Notes: a model not told the origin generated them from the letters alone. Shown: positions 1 to 11,611, counted from the stretch's first letter. The stretch: DNA of 64,000 nucleotides from Blastocystis sp. Blastoise (GCA_039096225.1 JBBPEB010000006.1:1110501-1174500); one strand, 5' to 3'. Translations and numbers: made by a program.

Positions 1-1
1 T

Positions 2-2101
2 TCGAAGACACTTGGAAGAATACCTTATATAAATCCAACTACTAAAGAAGCATTTTGTTTAAAATTATTATTAACTCATGTAAATAGACCAACAAGTTTT
101 GAATCATTAAGAATGTATGATCGAGAATTACCTTATCCAACTTATGAAGGAGTATGTATAGCAAGAGGATTATTAGATGATACTAATGAATATAGACATA
201 TATTAGATGAAGTAATGCATGATTGTCATCCTTCTCAATTACGATTAGTATTTGCTTTATTATTTGTATATTATAATATTACTGATAAAGCAATGGATTT
301 ATGGAATGAATTTAAATATGAAATGATTTCTGATATATATTATCAATATACAATAGATCATTTTACTATAAATGAACGTATTAATCATTCTCTTTCAACT
401 GATCCTGATATTATTGATCAAGATCCTATTGTAATCAATTATTGTTATCCAAGAGCTTTATATAATATCAAAACATTAATAGAATCAAATGGAGGTAAAT
501 ATACTAATATGCCTACTATTCAATATACTTCACATTTTAATCCTAATAGTGGTGTTTCTACATTAGAATTTTATGATTTTGATGTTGCACATAGAGAAGC
601 AGAAAGAAATTATCAAATGTTAAATAGAGAACAAAAAGAAATATTTGATAGAATTATGGTATCTGTTAATAATACTCAACCTCATAATAATAATATGTTC
701 TTTATTGATGGTCCTGGTGGAACTGGAAAAACATTCTTATATAATACTTTGATCAAGATGATTCGTACAAGAGAAAAACCTGTATTAGCTGTTGCATTCA
801 CAGGAATAGCAGCTACTTTATTATCAGGAGGAAGTACTTCTCATTCTGTATTTGGATTAACACTTGATCTAAATGAAATGTCTATTTCACATATAACAAG
901 AAGTAGTGCAAAAGCAAATGATTTAAGAAAATGTGCTATTATTATTTGGGATGAAGCACCTATGGCTTCTATTTATGCTTTAGAAGTTCTTGATAATTTA
1001 TTACATGATTTATTTAGTTCAATAGATTCTGAAGATCCATGTCTTCAATATCCTTTTGTTGGTAAAACTATTGTTTTAGGTGGAGATTTTAGACAATGTT
1101 TACCAGTAGTTAAAAATGGAAATGAATCATCTACTGTTGGTGTATGTTTGAAAAGATTTAAATATTGGAATAATTTTATACAATGTCATTTAGTTCAGAA
1201 TATGAGAGCAGATAGAGATGCTTTAGATTTTAAAGAATGGTTAATGAAAGTAGGAAATGGTGAACGATTAAATAATGAATCTGATTTGAATGATAATATT
1301 GTAGAAATACCTTCACAATGTATAAGTACAGAAAATTTATATAAAGAGATATGGGAGAATATACTTCATAATAGAAATATTTTATCAGAACAACATAGAA
1401 AAGATTTATCTGAGAATTGTATTTTATGTTGTACGAATGAAGATACTTTTGATATAAATGAGAAAGTATTAGATTTAATACCTTCTTCAGAATCAGAAAA
1501 AATATATTATAGTTTTGATACTTTAGAAGATGAAATAGTTAATGATTCTGAAAGAGCTGCTTATTCTCCTGAATTTCTTAATACTCTTCTTCCTCAAGGA
1601 TTTCCTCCTCATAAATTAAGACTAAGAAAAGGCTGTATTATTATGTTATTGAGAAATCTTAATATAAAGAAAGGTTTATGTAATGGAACAAGATTAGTTG
1701 TTCTTGAAACATTAAATAATGTTATTCGTGCTCAATTATTAAATAAGCCAGATAATTTATTACCTGGTGAAGATATTGTATTTATTCCAAGAATCAGTTT
1801 AATTACTTCTGATGATTCACTTCCTACTAAGATGAGAAGAAAACAATTTCCTGTTCGATTAGCTTTTGCTATGACTATTAATAAATCACAAGGTCAAACA
1901 TTTAAAAATGTTGGATTATATTTAAAGAGACCTGTATTTAGTCATGGTCAATTATATGTTGCTTTCAGTAGAGTTCGTTCTTTTAATGGTTTACATATTT
2001 ATGCTGAAAATTGTAATAACAATAATCAAGGACATCTTAGTAAAAACTATCCTAATAAGGTATTTACGACTAATTGTATTTTTGATGGAGTTTTAAATTA
2101 G
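2..2101 (+). CDS. Helitron Rep/helicase, C-terminal part (Pif1-like helicase); 5' end outside window
   Basis: The frame is open from base 2, so the protein starts upstream of the window; the first ATG inside (113) is internal. The entry region (GRIPYINP, then FESLRMYD and YPTYEGVCIARGLL) is the conserved linker before the helicase domain of Helitron RepHel proteins. Walker A (GPGGTGKT) is near base 712 and Walker B (IIIWDEAP) near 944. The C-terminal Pif1/RecD2 motifs (NKSQGQTFKNVGLYL, LYVAFSRVRS) close the protein before TAG at 2099. In Helitrons this helicase unwinds DNA during rolling-circle transposition together with an N-terminal HUH nuclease, which is not in view. No intron or frameshift is visible, so the copy may be recent. 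A Pif1 host helicase is less likely because of the Helitron-type linker. Confidence 0.9.
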   Translation, partial: SKTLGRIPYINPTTKEAFCLKLLLTHVNRPTSFESLRMYDRELPYPTYEGVCIARGLLDDTNEYRHILDEVMHDCHPSQLRLVFALLFVYYNITDKAMDLWNEFKYEMISDIYYQYTIDHFTINERINHSLSTDPDIIDQDPIVINYCYPRALYNIKTLIESNGGKYTNMPTIQYTSHFNPNSGVSTLEFYDFDVAHREAERNYQMLNREQKEIFDRIMVSVNNTQPHNNNMFFIDGPGGTGKTFLYNTLIKMIRTREKPVLAVAFTGIAATLLSGGSTSHSVFGLTLDLNEMSISHITRSSAKANDLRKCAIIIWDEAPMASIYALEVLDNLLHDLFSSIDSEDPCLQYPFVGKTIVLGGDFRQCLPVVKNGNESSTVGVCLKRFKYWNNFIQCHLVQNMRADRDALDFKEWLMKVGNGERLNNESDLNDNIVEIPSQCISTENLYKEIWENILHNRNILSEQHRKDLSENCILCCTNEDTFDINEKVLDLIPSSESEKIYYSFDTLEDEIVNDSERAAYSPEFLNTLLPQGFPPHKLRLRKGCIIMLLRNLNIKKGLCNGTRLVVLETLNNVIRAQLLNKPDNLLPGEDIVFIPRISLITSDDSLPTKMRRKQFPVRLAFAMTINKSQGQTFKNVGLYLKRPVFSHGQLYVAFSRVRSFNGLHIYAENCNNNNQGHLSKNYPNKVFTTNCIFDGVLN

Positions 2102-2306
2102 TTATCGTTTTATTTGTTTTATTTGTTTTATTCTATTCTGTGATTTCTTTTATATTTGTTATTGTCTGTTTATATATTTGTTTTTATTTATTATTTTTCT
2201 CTTTTCAATTTTTATTTGTTGTCTTAAAAGTTAAATATAGAATATTCTATTGTTTTGTTAAAACTTAAAAACCAAAAACTAAAAATAGATATTTTAAAAT
2301 AAAACT

Positions 2307-2344
2307 CAAGCGTAGGCCTGCGTAGGCAGGCCGTGAAACGCTTG
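2307..2344 (+). mobile_element. Probable Helitron 3'-terminal hairpin
   Basis: A nested GC-rich palindrome stands out in very AT-rich DNA 206 bp after the helicase stop: outer arms CAAGCGT/ACGCTTG (2307-2313 and 2338-2344) and inner arms GGCCTGC/GCAGGCC (2315-2321 and 2326-2332) around a GTAG loop. Helitrons carry a short hairpin just upstream of their CTRR end. Here the sequence after the inner stem is GTGAAACG then CTTG|T, which is close to but not exactly CTRR. The element ending at 7764 also has GTGA directly after its stem. Terminator role inferred from position and shape. Confidence 0.6.
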
Positions 2345-3719
2345 TTTTATATTAATAATAAGCCATTAATTATGTCACTATACTTATATCTAAGGTAGTT
2401 TATAATCTTATTTCGATCAAATATTTCACGTATACTATTTGATATTTTAAATATTATAAAAAATTAAACATTGTATTAATTATATTGTTATTACTAATAA
2501 TATTCTATCCAGAAAATATTTTGCTTTTTGCTTTTTCTATACATTTTAACCATAATATTTTATATACTTATTGTAATAATAGTAATAATAAGTGCTATTA
2601 AAATATAGGAATGGTAGTAATAGTGTTAAATATTTGTAGTATGTAATAGAACTACCAATAGTTACATAAACAACGATAATAGCATGAAAATAAAATTACT
2701 AAAAGTAGAAACAGTAGTCATAGTAGATAGGAGTATAATAGAAGTAATAGTATCATATAAATGAATCATATGAATAGTAATAATTTTTATTTTAGAAGAA
2801 TAATAGACAAATAATGAGCCAGTAAGAATAATAGCTTTGCAATAATTGTAATAGTGATATAATTAATGAAATACAAGCAGAAATAGTTATAACCCAACTA
2901 ATAACATAGTAAGAGATAAAAATAGTAGAAGCAGAAATAATTATTATCAATAATATTATAGGAATAATAATACAACAAATTTATATATAACAATATAGTA
3001 ATAATATACGAATTTTAAAAGTATTTTTTGGATAGTATAAAAAAATAATAACAGGATAGATTGAAATTTTATAAGAATATAATTACTAGTATAACGAAGA
3101 AGGTAGAATAGTAGTGTCAGTATATAACACAAACAATAAAAGTTTTAGTAGTAATATTAAAGGAACCATTATTATCATTATAGAAAAGTAACCATAATTT
3201 AAATATGCTTAGCTTTATAAGAACTCATAGTAGAAAGAATAACATTAAAAGAATAATAAAAGAATAGTATAATAATAGTATATAATAATAATAATAATAT
3301 TAATGTTAGTAGTATTAGAAGTAGAATAATAAGAAGGAATTATATTGTATATTGAAGAAAACACATTGTTCACGAATTATTTATAAGAGCAGATGAATGA
3401 AAGTATTTATATAGATATCGAAATATTTGTATGTATATTATCAAAGTAATTAATGATTAAATAATTATATTCATTCACATTTCCCTTTTCATGTTCATAA
3501 ACAAAAAAGTAATGCGTCATCACGGATATATTTATATTAATGAATTTCAAATCTTGTTGATCAATTTTCATTAGTATGGTTTTAAAGAAAGGACTTCTAT
3601 TGAATAAATTTATCAATATAGATTTGAACATCCAATAGTTGTGTTTTGATAATAAATATGTTTCTTAATAACATGATATATAGAATGAGATGAAGACAAA
3701 AATTAAAAAAACGATATAG
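2345..3719. other. Non-coding AT-rich stretch with degenerate ATA/GTA/AAT trinucleotide sequence
   Basis: No supportable gene is seen. About 2580-3340 is poor in C and made of irregular AATAGTAATAAT-like triplets on the plus strand, which looks like a decayed trinucleotide microsatellite. Short ORFs here have no recognisable features. Confidence 0.5.
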
Positions 3720-5689
3720 AGTATTTTAAATTCTCATTGAATTCTTTACTGAATTATCTTGAATTTGGATCGTTATATCTCTAATATTATTCATATCTAC
3801 ATTTATATTTGTTTCTTCTTCATGATTATGATTTGATTTATAATTCTTTTTCATTTTGTATTTTATATTTATATTCTTTGATATAATGAGCATTCTTCTA
3901 TATATGTATTATTTAATATACATGTTCTTGGAGGTGGATTAATATAAGGTAATTGTTTTCGTTCTTCTTTTTCTATATCCATTTCAGATTCATGATCATT
4001 CTTTGTATCATTTAATGTACCTGATTAATCAATAAATTTATCATTAGGAATATGTTTAGAAGCATTAGTATTATTATTATTATTATTATTAGTAGTAGTA
4101 GATTTATCATTAGCATGATTATTTGATGAATTATTTCCACGGGAATTTGTTGATACTGTATCTGTTGGTGAGTTTTGATTATTATTATTTGAATTATTAT
4201 TATTATTATTATTCTTATAATTACCATTAGTATTATTATTATTAGTTTCATTTGATAAATCCATAGAATGATATTCTTCAAATAACCGTGAATTTTTATG
4301 AGTAGATCCTTCTAAATCTAATAATGTTTTACCATCTATTGAAGATAATGGTTTATTAATATGAATAGAACTATTCTTTATAGAATTATTTATAGTAGAA
4401 CTCTTTATACTATCTTCTTTAGATTTACTTATAGAAGAATAATCACTTTTAATACTTGATTTTTTTTTTAAAGATTCTTTAGAAATACTATTCCTTCTAT
4501 GTTTCACATAATCATCAGAACTATCATCATCATTATTACGACGTTTATTCTTTTTTAATTCATATTTATACCTTTACGTTTATATTTATCTAAATCATTT
4601 CCATCTATATTATAAGTAGGATCATAATTATGACGTGAAATAGAATGATAATTTTCTTTTTTATCATTTTTATCATTATCTATTTCAAATGTTTCATCAT
4701 TTTCATTTTCACTTTGATTATCACTATCATCATAATGATAGAATGAACCTCTTCCTCTTCCTCTTCCTCTTCCTCTTCCTCTTCCATGAGATCGTAATTT
4801 ACCACGTCCACGACCACGGCCACGAATAATAGGATTTGATACTCTATCGGTATCTGTTATTATACTTGTAGTATCATCATCATTATCATTATCTTCTTTT
4901 TCTTCTTCTTCTTCTTCTTCTCTTTCTTTTATTTCTTCTTCTTCTTCTTCTTCATCATCTTCTTCTTTTCTTTCTTCTCTTGTCTCTTTTTCTTTATGTT
5001 TTTCTATTTTTTCTTCTTTTTGTTCTTTTTCTTCTGGTATACTATCTTCTTTTCTTTCTTTTTCCTCTTCTTGTATATCATTACTATTATAAAGCAAATA
5101 GGCAAAAAAATTCCCATTGGTCAGTTTTTGGAAAATGCATTTGATTGGCTAAGGTATACTATAGTTTGTCGCCGCAACTCCTCTAAACTTACGGGGAGTT
5201 AACTTTTGAGTGAAACACAGTTCAATAGGATATAACATGTAGTTGTGCACCATATATTTGGTTAAGCGATATAATTAATAATTAAAAAGATATTAATAAA
5301 AGAACAGAAAACATGATTTTTGAGTCGTTTTTGATTGGCTCTTTGGGATGACCCCGATAAAAATTGTTGACCAGACAATTGAAAAATAAACATGGGGTAA
5401 ACTTGATTTTTTCTCAATCCCACAATATACGTTATCCGTGTTTATTCTTTATATTTATCTATTTTTTAATACTTTTTCATATTGAACACGTGAGGCCTTA
5501 ACGGTCAAATTTAGATTGTCAATTTGACATGATATTTTGATTCAGGAGGTCAAAAAACCTAGGTGTACCAATTTTGAGCTCCTGAGGACGATTTTTGAGT
5601 GATCGATATTTTCTTCGATCTTCTTATTATCGACTAATATTGTATCATAGTAATCAATAGGTCCTCAAACTACTATAGTTAAAACAAAG

Positions 5690-7200
5690 TCTTAAAATAA
5701 CGAGTTTGAGTGTCACAATTTTGAAAAATGTGAATTAAGTGGTCTTAGAGTGAGAGATTCAATATAATGACTTTTGTTTAGTAAACTAGAGATAATACTC
5801 TATACTATGTCAAAAGGAGAGTCAAAATTATGATGGTCAAAGTGTATGACCAAATGACAAAATGTGTCTTAAAAAGTAAAAGAGTTTGAATATGTGTATA
5901 GAATCATGTATTAAGTATATTCTATGAATAAGAGCTTTAAATAAATAGTTTAAGGTTGTCAAATTTAAAAGAATGTATAAAACATAGTCTTAAACTATGA
6001 ATAAAAAATTTATAGATTTTAATTAGTGTACAGCTGTAGTAGCTCTACAACATATCAAAAGTTCAAAGAAAATAATTTTTAGAGAGTGGATGTGTGAGGT
6101 GTTGTGACTATTATTTAAAATTTATTTTTACTTCAGTTTATATAAAATCGTGAATTTCGTGCACTGTAGAAAAATTGAGTCAAAAAATCAACTCTAAGGG
6201 TCTTAAATTTAAAAAAATGTAAAAATGAGTGACTTAGAGGACGAGATTCAAAATAAGAGTGTTTATTCATTAAACTAGACTGTATGATCTATATTATGTT
6301 AAAAGAAGGGACGAAAATGTTTTGATCAAAGTGTATGACCAAATGGTAAAGTCTTCTTAAAAAGTCTAAAGTGATGACTAATTTGTTTATAGTGTCATAT
6401 AGAGTCTACTATGTAAATATTAGCTTTTAAAAATGTGTTTAAGTCTTTCAATTAGTAAAAATATGTTCAAAGAGAGTCATAAAATGAGAGTTTTAAGAAA
6501 CGAGATATTGTTCAGTATACACTAAGAGACACTCTACAACATATCAAAAATATAGCAAAAACTATTTTTAGAGAGTGGATGTGTAAAGGGTTGTGAGAGT
6601 TATTGAAAAAATATTTTTACTTCAGTTTGTGTAAAATCGTGTTTTTGGAACACTGTAGAAAAATTAACTTAAATAATCAACTCTAAGGGTCTTAATTTTA
6701 AAAAATGTGAAAATGATTGACTTAGAGGACGAGATTCAAAATTTCCCCTCACTTTCATATAACTAGAGCACACACTCTATATTATGTCAAAAGGAGGGAC
6801 GAAAATATTTTGGTCGAAGTAAATGAGCAAATGCAAAAGGTTTACGAAATGTCTTAAAGTGATGACCAATGTGTAGCTAACACTATACTGAGTATAGTAT
6901 GTAAATATTAGCTTATAAAAATGATTTCAAGTGTGTCAACTTTTCATAATGTGTCAAAAAAGGTCTTTAAGAAAGAGATTCAAAACATTTGCTTTTATTT
7001 AATAAATAGTGTGATAAACTCTATACTATATCAAAAGACTGAAGGAAATTATTTTGATACAGTGGATCTTGAATGGGTAAAGTCTCTTTAAAAGTTACTA
7101 TTTTGAGTTATTTGTGTTTAAAATCATAAGTTGAAATTAATATAAAAATATTAACTTTTTAAATAATGTTTTAGTTGTCAAAGTGAAAATGAATGTTGAC
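5690..7200 (+). repeat. Degenerate tandem repeat, period about 490 bp
   Basis: About three diverged units. The anchor AGAGAGTGGATGTGT occurs at 6081 and 6570 (489 bp apart). Each is followed by TTTTTACTTCAGTTT, AACTCTAAGGGTCTTAA, then GACTTAGAGGACGAGATTC and AGGGACGAAAAT in the same order. A third, more diverged copy covers roughly 5690-6040 and a fourth fragment about 6860-7200. No ORF is conserved between units. The array lies inside the Helitron-like element. Confidence 0.7.
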
Positions 7201-7505
7201 TTTGTTATACTTAAAACTTCAAAATTCTTTTAAAAAGTATGAAAATGAGTTAAAATTATTATATTATGCTTATTTAAATGAATTTTATGAATTAAAAATA
7301 CTTGAGAGTACTTCACATTGTGACTCATTTCTGAAGTTATTGACTTTAAAAATTCACAAAATGCTTTAAACAGTTGTTTAATCATTACTAAATACAAAAT
7401 ATATTTAAAAATAATTTTTTGTGATGAATATAACTCAAAATATTGTTTTTAATTAAAAGATAATTTTTATTTGTTTTCATTTCTTATTTAAAAAGTCTAA
7501 AAAAA

Positions 7506-7573
7506 TCTTATATCAGGAATTGAACCTGATTACAATCAATAAATAATTGTAACTCTCCATATAGAGTATAAGA
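7506..7573 (-). tRNA. tRNA-like Pol III unit inside the Helitron-like element
   Basis: The minus strand folds as a compact cloverleaf of 68 nt: acceptor arms TCTTATA/TATAAGA (7 bp), a D-like arm CTCT..AGAG, an anticodon-like arm TTACAAT..ATTGTAA, and a perfect T arm TCAGG/CCTGA with 7-nt loop. It contains a perfect B box (GGTTCAATTCC) and is followed by a T7 run (7499-7505), a typical Pol III terminator. Spacer 8-9 and the variable loop are missing and the anticodon loop would be 9 nt, so it is not a normal tRNA. It may be a tRNA relic, a tRNA-derived SINE head or a minimal tRNA. Anticodon not assigned. Confidence 0.5.
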
Positions 7574-8160
7574 AATTAATATTTAATAAATAATATATAT
7601 AATATATAATATATAATAGATAATATATAATATATAATAAATGACTCATATTAAAAACTATATATATAATATATAAGATAAAAGATAAATAAATATTCTT
7701 TATATACTCTTTATGCAGCCGCGGTCCGGGGCCGTTAGGCACTGGACCTGCGGCGTGACCCTAGTTATTTATATTTGAATAATCAATACTATGATTTCTA
7801 TTATTCATATAACTCATATCATTTATACTATTTTTAGAAGAATCATGAATACTATTACCTTTAACAGAAGAGTTATTCTTATTATTTGATATATCTTTTG
7901 AATTATTTATATTTTTATCTTGAGATGAAGAAGATGAAGAATTAGAAACATTTGATTCTTTACGATGTTTATTTGAACGCATATTATTATAATCTGTAGA
8001 TATAGAATAATCTTTAATAAATAGATAAGATTCATCTGTTTCTTTATTATTTTTATCTTTATTCATATTATTTATAGCTGATCCATTTATATCAATTTTA
8101 TTTATTTTATTAGAATTTATATGTAGATTATTTAGTCTAGAACTATCTCTTTTAGATCTA

Positions 8161-8885
8161 TATATAAAATATTTTTAGAAAATAAAAAAATTATTAATAA
8201 TTTTAGGGTAATTTATTAATTTTTTTAAGAATACCCGTATAAATAATCAAATAATAATAATAATAATAATCAAATAATAATAATAATAATATAATATATA
8301 ATAATAATAATAATATTAATAATAATTTCTATCTATATACCGTTTAATCTTTAACAGGACTTAACTAACAATTTGATGTATGAATAGACAACAAAACCTA
8401 TCATTCTATATAATATAAATTATAATTAATATAAATTGTATACAATTTAAAATAAGCCAATATTAAAAACATATTTATATTTAGTAATTGAAAAAAAAGT
8501 AATGAATAGAAAAAAAAATAATACATTTATATACTTTTTATAGCATGGCAAGTTGTTTCTTGAAAGCGTTGGAATAAGAACAAGGAAATAATCTAAAAGA
8601 ATTAAAAACAAAATGTAAAAAAATACCTTGTTAAACAAAAGTAGCAGCAACTCTGTTGATTAAATTTTTGAGGTTGACCAAGGAGACAGTCTGATACGAA
8701 GAGGGACTCCAGAATGGAAAACCTAAAAGAATTATGAAAATAAATATAAAATATTTAATAAATAAATACTGACACAATACATTCTTGTCTTCTAAGCATA
8801 TATAAACACTGTGAGAGGCTCTAATTCCTCTTAGAGACAATAAAATAAAAATAATTATAAATTCACTAATAAATTCAAATGTTCA
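8161..8885. other. Intergenic; AAT/ATA microsatellites and a coding-like minus-strand patch
   Basis: About 8240-8320 is an (AAT)n microsatellite. Around 8530-8840 the minus strand has GT..AG-bounded pieces with denser codon-like sequence (for example FPFWSPSSYQTVSLVNL at about 8640-8730), which could be small exons of an unrecognised gene. No start codon or consistent splice model was found. Confidence 0.3.
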
Positions 8886-10408
8886 CACTCTTGGGGAAAA
8901 CCCGATTTTTGGGAAAAAACCCGGTTTTTTTAAAGAAAAATCGTTTTTTAAGTCATTTTTTAAATCTATTTTTAAGTATATTCAACTAGTTTATGCTTTA
9001 AGACTAAATAAGAAAAGCCATATATGTTTATTTTTGTAATGTAGTTCTATACAATACATCATTTCGGTGTTAAAATTATTAATTAACAATATGGCTTCAA
9101 AATGACATACTTTAATTTCATTTGTAATTGTGAGAGATATGATTCACAGTGTTTGGGAAATAAATAAGTAAAGGTTTTATTGCATTTAATACATAGAGAG
9201 TATACGATAAATGATGACTTCGAGTCTATATTGTTCCTAAAGTAGTTGAATGTTTTTATTTTCTTCTTTCACTTCTCAATTCTCTAAAACACTCTTATAT
9301 ATCAGAAATATTTAATTATTATGTTTTTTTAGTTGAGAAACTGGAAATGTTCTTGAATGTTGTTGACATATTTTAAACGTTTTCATAATAGATGAGAATA
9401 TTTCGTTTATCATAATATAATATACTTGTATATTACTTAAATAACACATATTTATTTTGTAAACCACTTACAAATAGTTTTTTCTTATGAATGTCAACAT
9501 TTCTCATTTATACAGTGTATAGAAACTTTTGTTTCATTTATTTTTTATATATTGTTTTATCACCTTTAATATATTCTATATTTACATCATTTTGTTATAA
9601 ATAATTATTGTCAAGAGAGATAAAATATTGTTTTAAATATATCAAAAAAAACTTTTTTAAATACCTCTAATAAACCGTCAGTCACATGTTGAACTTTTTT
9701 AATATTCTAGTTAGAAATGAAACAACATAGAGATTTATAATAACAAAACAAAAAGATTTTGTGATATATTGTATATTGTTTTCTGAAGAAAATTGCAAAA
9801 TGGTTAAATTCAATAATAGCTAAGATTAATACTTTATTTATCTAAATTCTCTGCATTATCAAGTATTTATTGTAAATATATAAAGAATTTATAAATAAAT
9901 ATTTTTAAAGAAAAATTGAGAAGAAAAATAGAAAAATAGTGTTTTTTGGCAAATAGTTTAAAAGAGTCTTTAAGTTATATCTTATAATATTGCATTCACA
10001 GAGTAACTAATCTTGTCTTCTTACGTGATATTCGTACTTAAGTGTTTCAAAATAAGTAGTTACAGAGTTTTGCTTAATTGCCTTTTTCGGTATTTTATTT
10101 CTTAATTTTAAACTTGATTTTCTTATAAATATAATCATAATGATTGTCTTAATAAAACAAAGTTTATATTATATTGAAATACACATACAAAATGTTGGAC
10201 AATTGTGAGCCAAATCTTTAGAAACTTAATGTAAACTTACAAGAATCTAAACTTTGGTAGCTGACATCCTTATGATTAAAAATCATTATTATATATCAAT
10301 ATAAGCTTAGTCAATAACAAAATAATAAGCAAAACAAGATTTTTTTTCTCAGTCATTTTTTTGGAAAAACCGGGTTTTTTCCCAAAAATCGGGTTTTTCC
10401 CAAGAGTG
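8886..10408. mobile_element. Non-autonomous TIR DNA transposon, CACTA-like (1523 bp)
   Basis: The left end CACTCTTGGGGAAAACCCG (8886 on) and the right end, read on the minus strand from 10408, CACTCTTGGGAAAAACCCG match over about 43 bp with one or two differences, including the following GATTTTTGGGAAAAAACCCGG. Flanks are TCA on both sides (8883-8885 and 10409-10411), fitting a 3-bp target duplication. CACT-starting termini with 3-bp duplications are typical of the CACTA/EnSpm superfamily. The inside has no ORF of note, so it needs a transposase in trans. The termini contain phased GGG/CCC blocks separated by A/T runs. Confidence 0.8.
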
Positions 10409-10804
10409 TCAAGTGAAATACAAAATTTTTCATGAAAATACCTTTCTTTAATTTTTTTAATTTTTTATGACTCACTATCATATTTATAAGTTATGACACA
10501 TTTCACACTACACCATCTATACAATACTACTGCATCCCACACTTTTAACCTTTAAAAAAATAACTCATTTTTGTTGACTCTCTGATCTGTTGACTAACTC
10601 GTCCAAAAACTATTAATTATAACTTAAAACGTCCATTCGTTGATGAATTAACTCTAAAAATGACTTAAAAAAAGACTTTTAGTTGATTCTGAAAAAAAAC
10701 TCTTTATTTATAAGCTTTGACATACTTTTTGTATGCGGAACTTTGAGTCATAATAAAATTTAATGAAAAACCTTTTTTAAAACACTTGTGTCCTCTTATA
10801 TAAA

Positions 10805-11320
10805 ATAAAATATAAATAGACTCAGTTTTGAACAAGAAAGTTATTCCCGTAAATATTTTAAAAATTGAAAACTCTGGTCTGATTACCCATGGAACAAATA
10901 GGCTCGGTTCAATTTTTCAGTGTAAAAAAAATATAAATTTTTGACTTTTTGGCTGAATTTTGGTTTTGACCCATAGAGGTCTTTTTATTCACTTTTACAC
11001 ATACTTGTGACTTTCAGAGGGTCTAAACTTTAAACAGAACAACAAGAGGTTTTAAAATATTGACCCCATTATTTGTCGGAATTACGACTTAAAATAAAAG
11101 AAAAGTATTTTTGATATTGTGTGACCCTCTGTAAATAAAAATTAATGTCAATTCTTTGTTAAAATATGTCAAATAGGGTCTTTGAGTCTAAATCAAAAGT
11201 CGTCTTAAAATTTTTGTGAAAATTTTCATTTTTTTGCCTAAGTCTTTTTTTTATTGAATTCTCATTGGCTGAATGAGTCTTGAACGAAAATTAGCCAATC
11301 AAAAACCTTCAAAATCTCAA
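10805..11320 (+). repeat. Left arm of a diverged inverted repeat flanking the BTB-TLDc gene
   Basis: Matches the reverse complement of about 14950-15470 over roughly 500 bp. Shared anchors are GACTCTGGTCTGA-like sequence, CAAATAGGCTCGGTT, TTTTTGGCTGAA, GGTTTTGA, TTTTTGATATT and TTTTTGCCTAAGTC, in collinear order. The arm ends near a pair of CCAAT-type motifs (CATTGGCTGAATGAG and AGCCAATC at about 11263-11307) just upstream of the gene at 11612. No coding. Confidence 0.75.
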
Positions 11321-11611
11321 AAGTGCCTACCAGTGTGATACTTATAATTAATTACTCATTTCCTGTTTATCTTGCACTTTGTTGTTTGTGTTATCACTCA
11401 TATTATTATTTATTATAAGAATGCTAAGATTGCCAATAGGAATATAATAAAGAATAAATATAAATGTGTTTATAGGATAGATAATGGAAAAACTAGATTT
11501 TTTATTCATGAAAAAAACAAATTCTCCTTTATATTTCGATCAATTTCACAATTATTCAAATAAATAAAAACTTTTTTTTATTCCAGTTTTTTCTTATTGT
11601 TCTCCTTGTAA

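Larger units (their letters stand above)
5078..7764 (+). mobile_element. Non-autonomous Helitron-like element (2687 bp)
   Basis: The left end is A|TC (5077|5078) and the right end is CTAG|T (7761-7764|7765), the insertion rule of Helitrons, with no target-site duplication. A strong GC-rich hairpin lies 6 nt before CTAG: GCCGC-GGTCC at 7718-7727 pairs with GGACC-T-GCGGC at 7744-7754, with a small inner GCC/GGC stem. Removing the element restores the reading frame of the minus-strand host gene, and this A|TC is the only one near the edge of the downstream coding half. The inside has no coding capacity; it holds degenerate 490-bp repeats and a tRNA-like unit. Assignment to Helitrons rests on these termini. 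Confidence 0.7.
3725..8160 (-). pseudogene. Low-complexity Asn/Ser- and Glu/Lys-rich gene with RG repeats, interrupted by a Helitron-like insertion
   Basis: Read on the minus strand, an exon starts after an ATATAG acceptor near 8158 and runs Ser/Asn-rich to 7765, where the frame meets TAG formed by the end of an inserted element. It resumes at 5077 in the same frame with an acidic Glu/Lys stretch, an RG tract (about 4750-4830), Asp-rich and then Ser/Asn-rich parts. Removing 5078-7764 joins the two halves as NINN-IQEEEK with the codon phase kept. The downstream half has further damage: a frame change near 4560-4570 (consistent with loss of one A in an A run), an in-frame TAA near 4025, and another frame change near 3890. 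Function unknown; the RG tract suggests RNA binding, but low complexity prevents a family call. Best read as a gene inactivated by insertion and then decaying. Confidence 0.65.

Noticed and set aside
2345-2400. CTAA at about 2391 as the Helitron 3' end
   Set aside because: Too far (over 40 nt) from the hairpin compared with the usual 10-12 nt; CTTG directly at 2341-2344 is a better, though non-consensus, candidate.
3407-3631. 74-codon minus-strand frame
   Set aside because: Composition typical of AT-rich non-coding DNA, no neighbours in phase.
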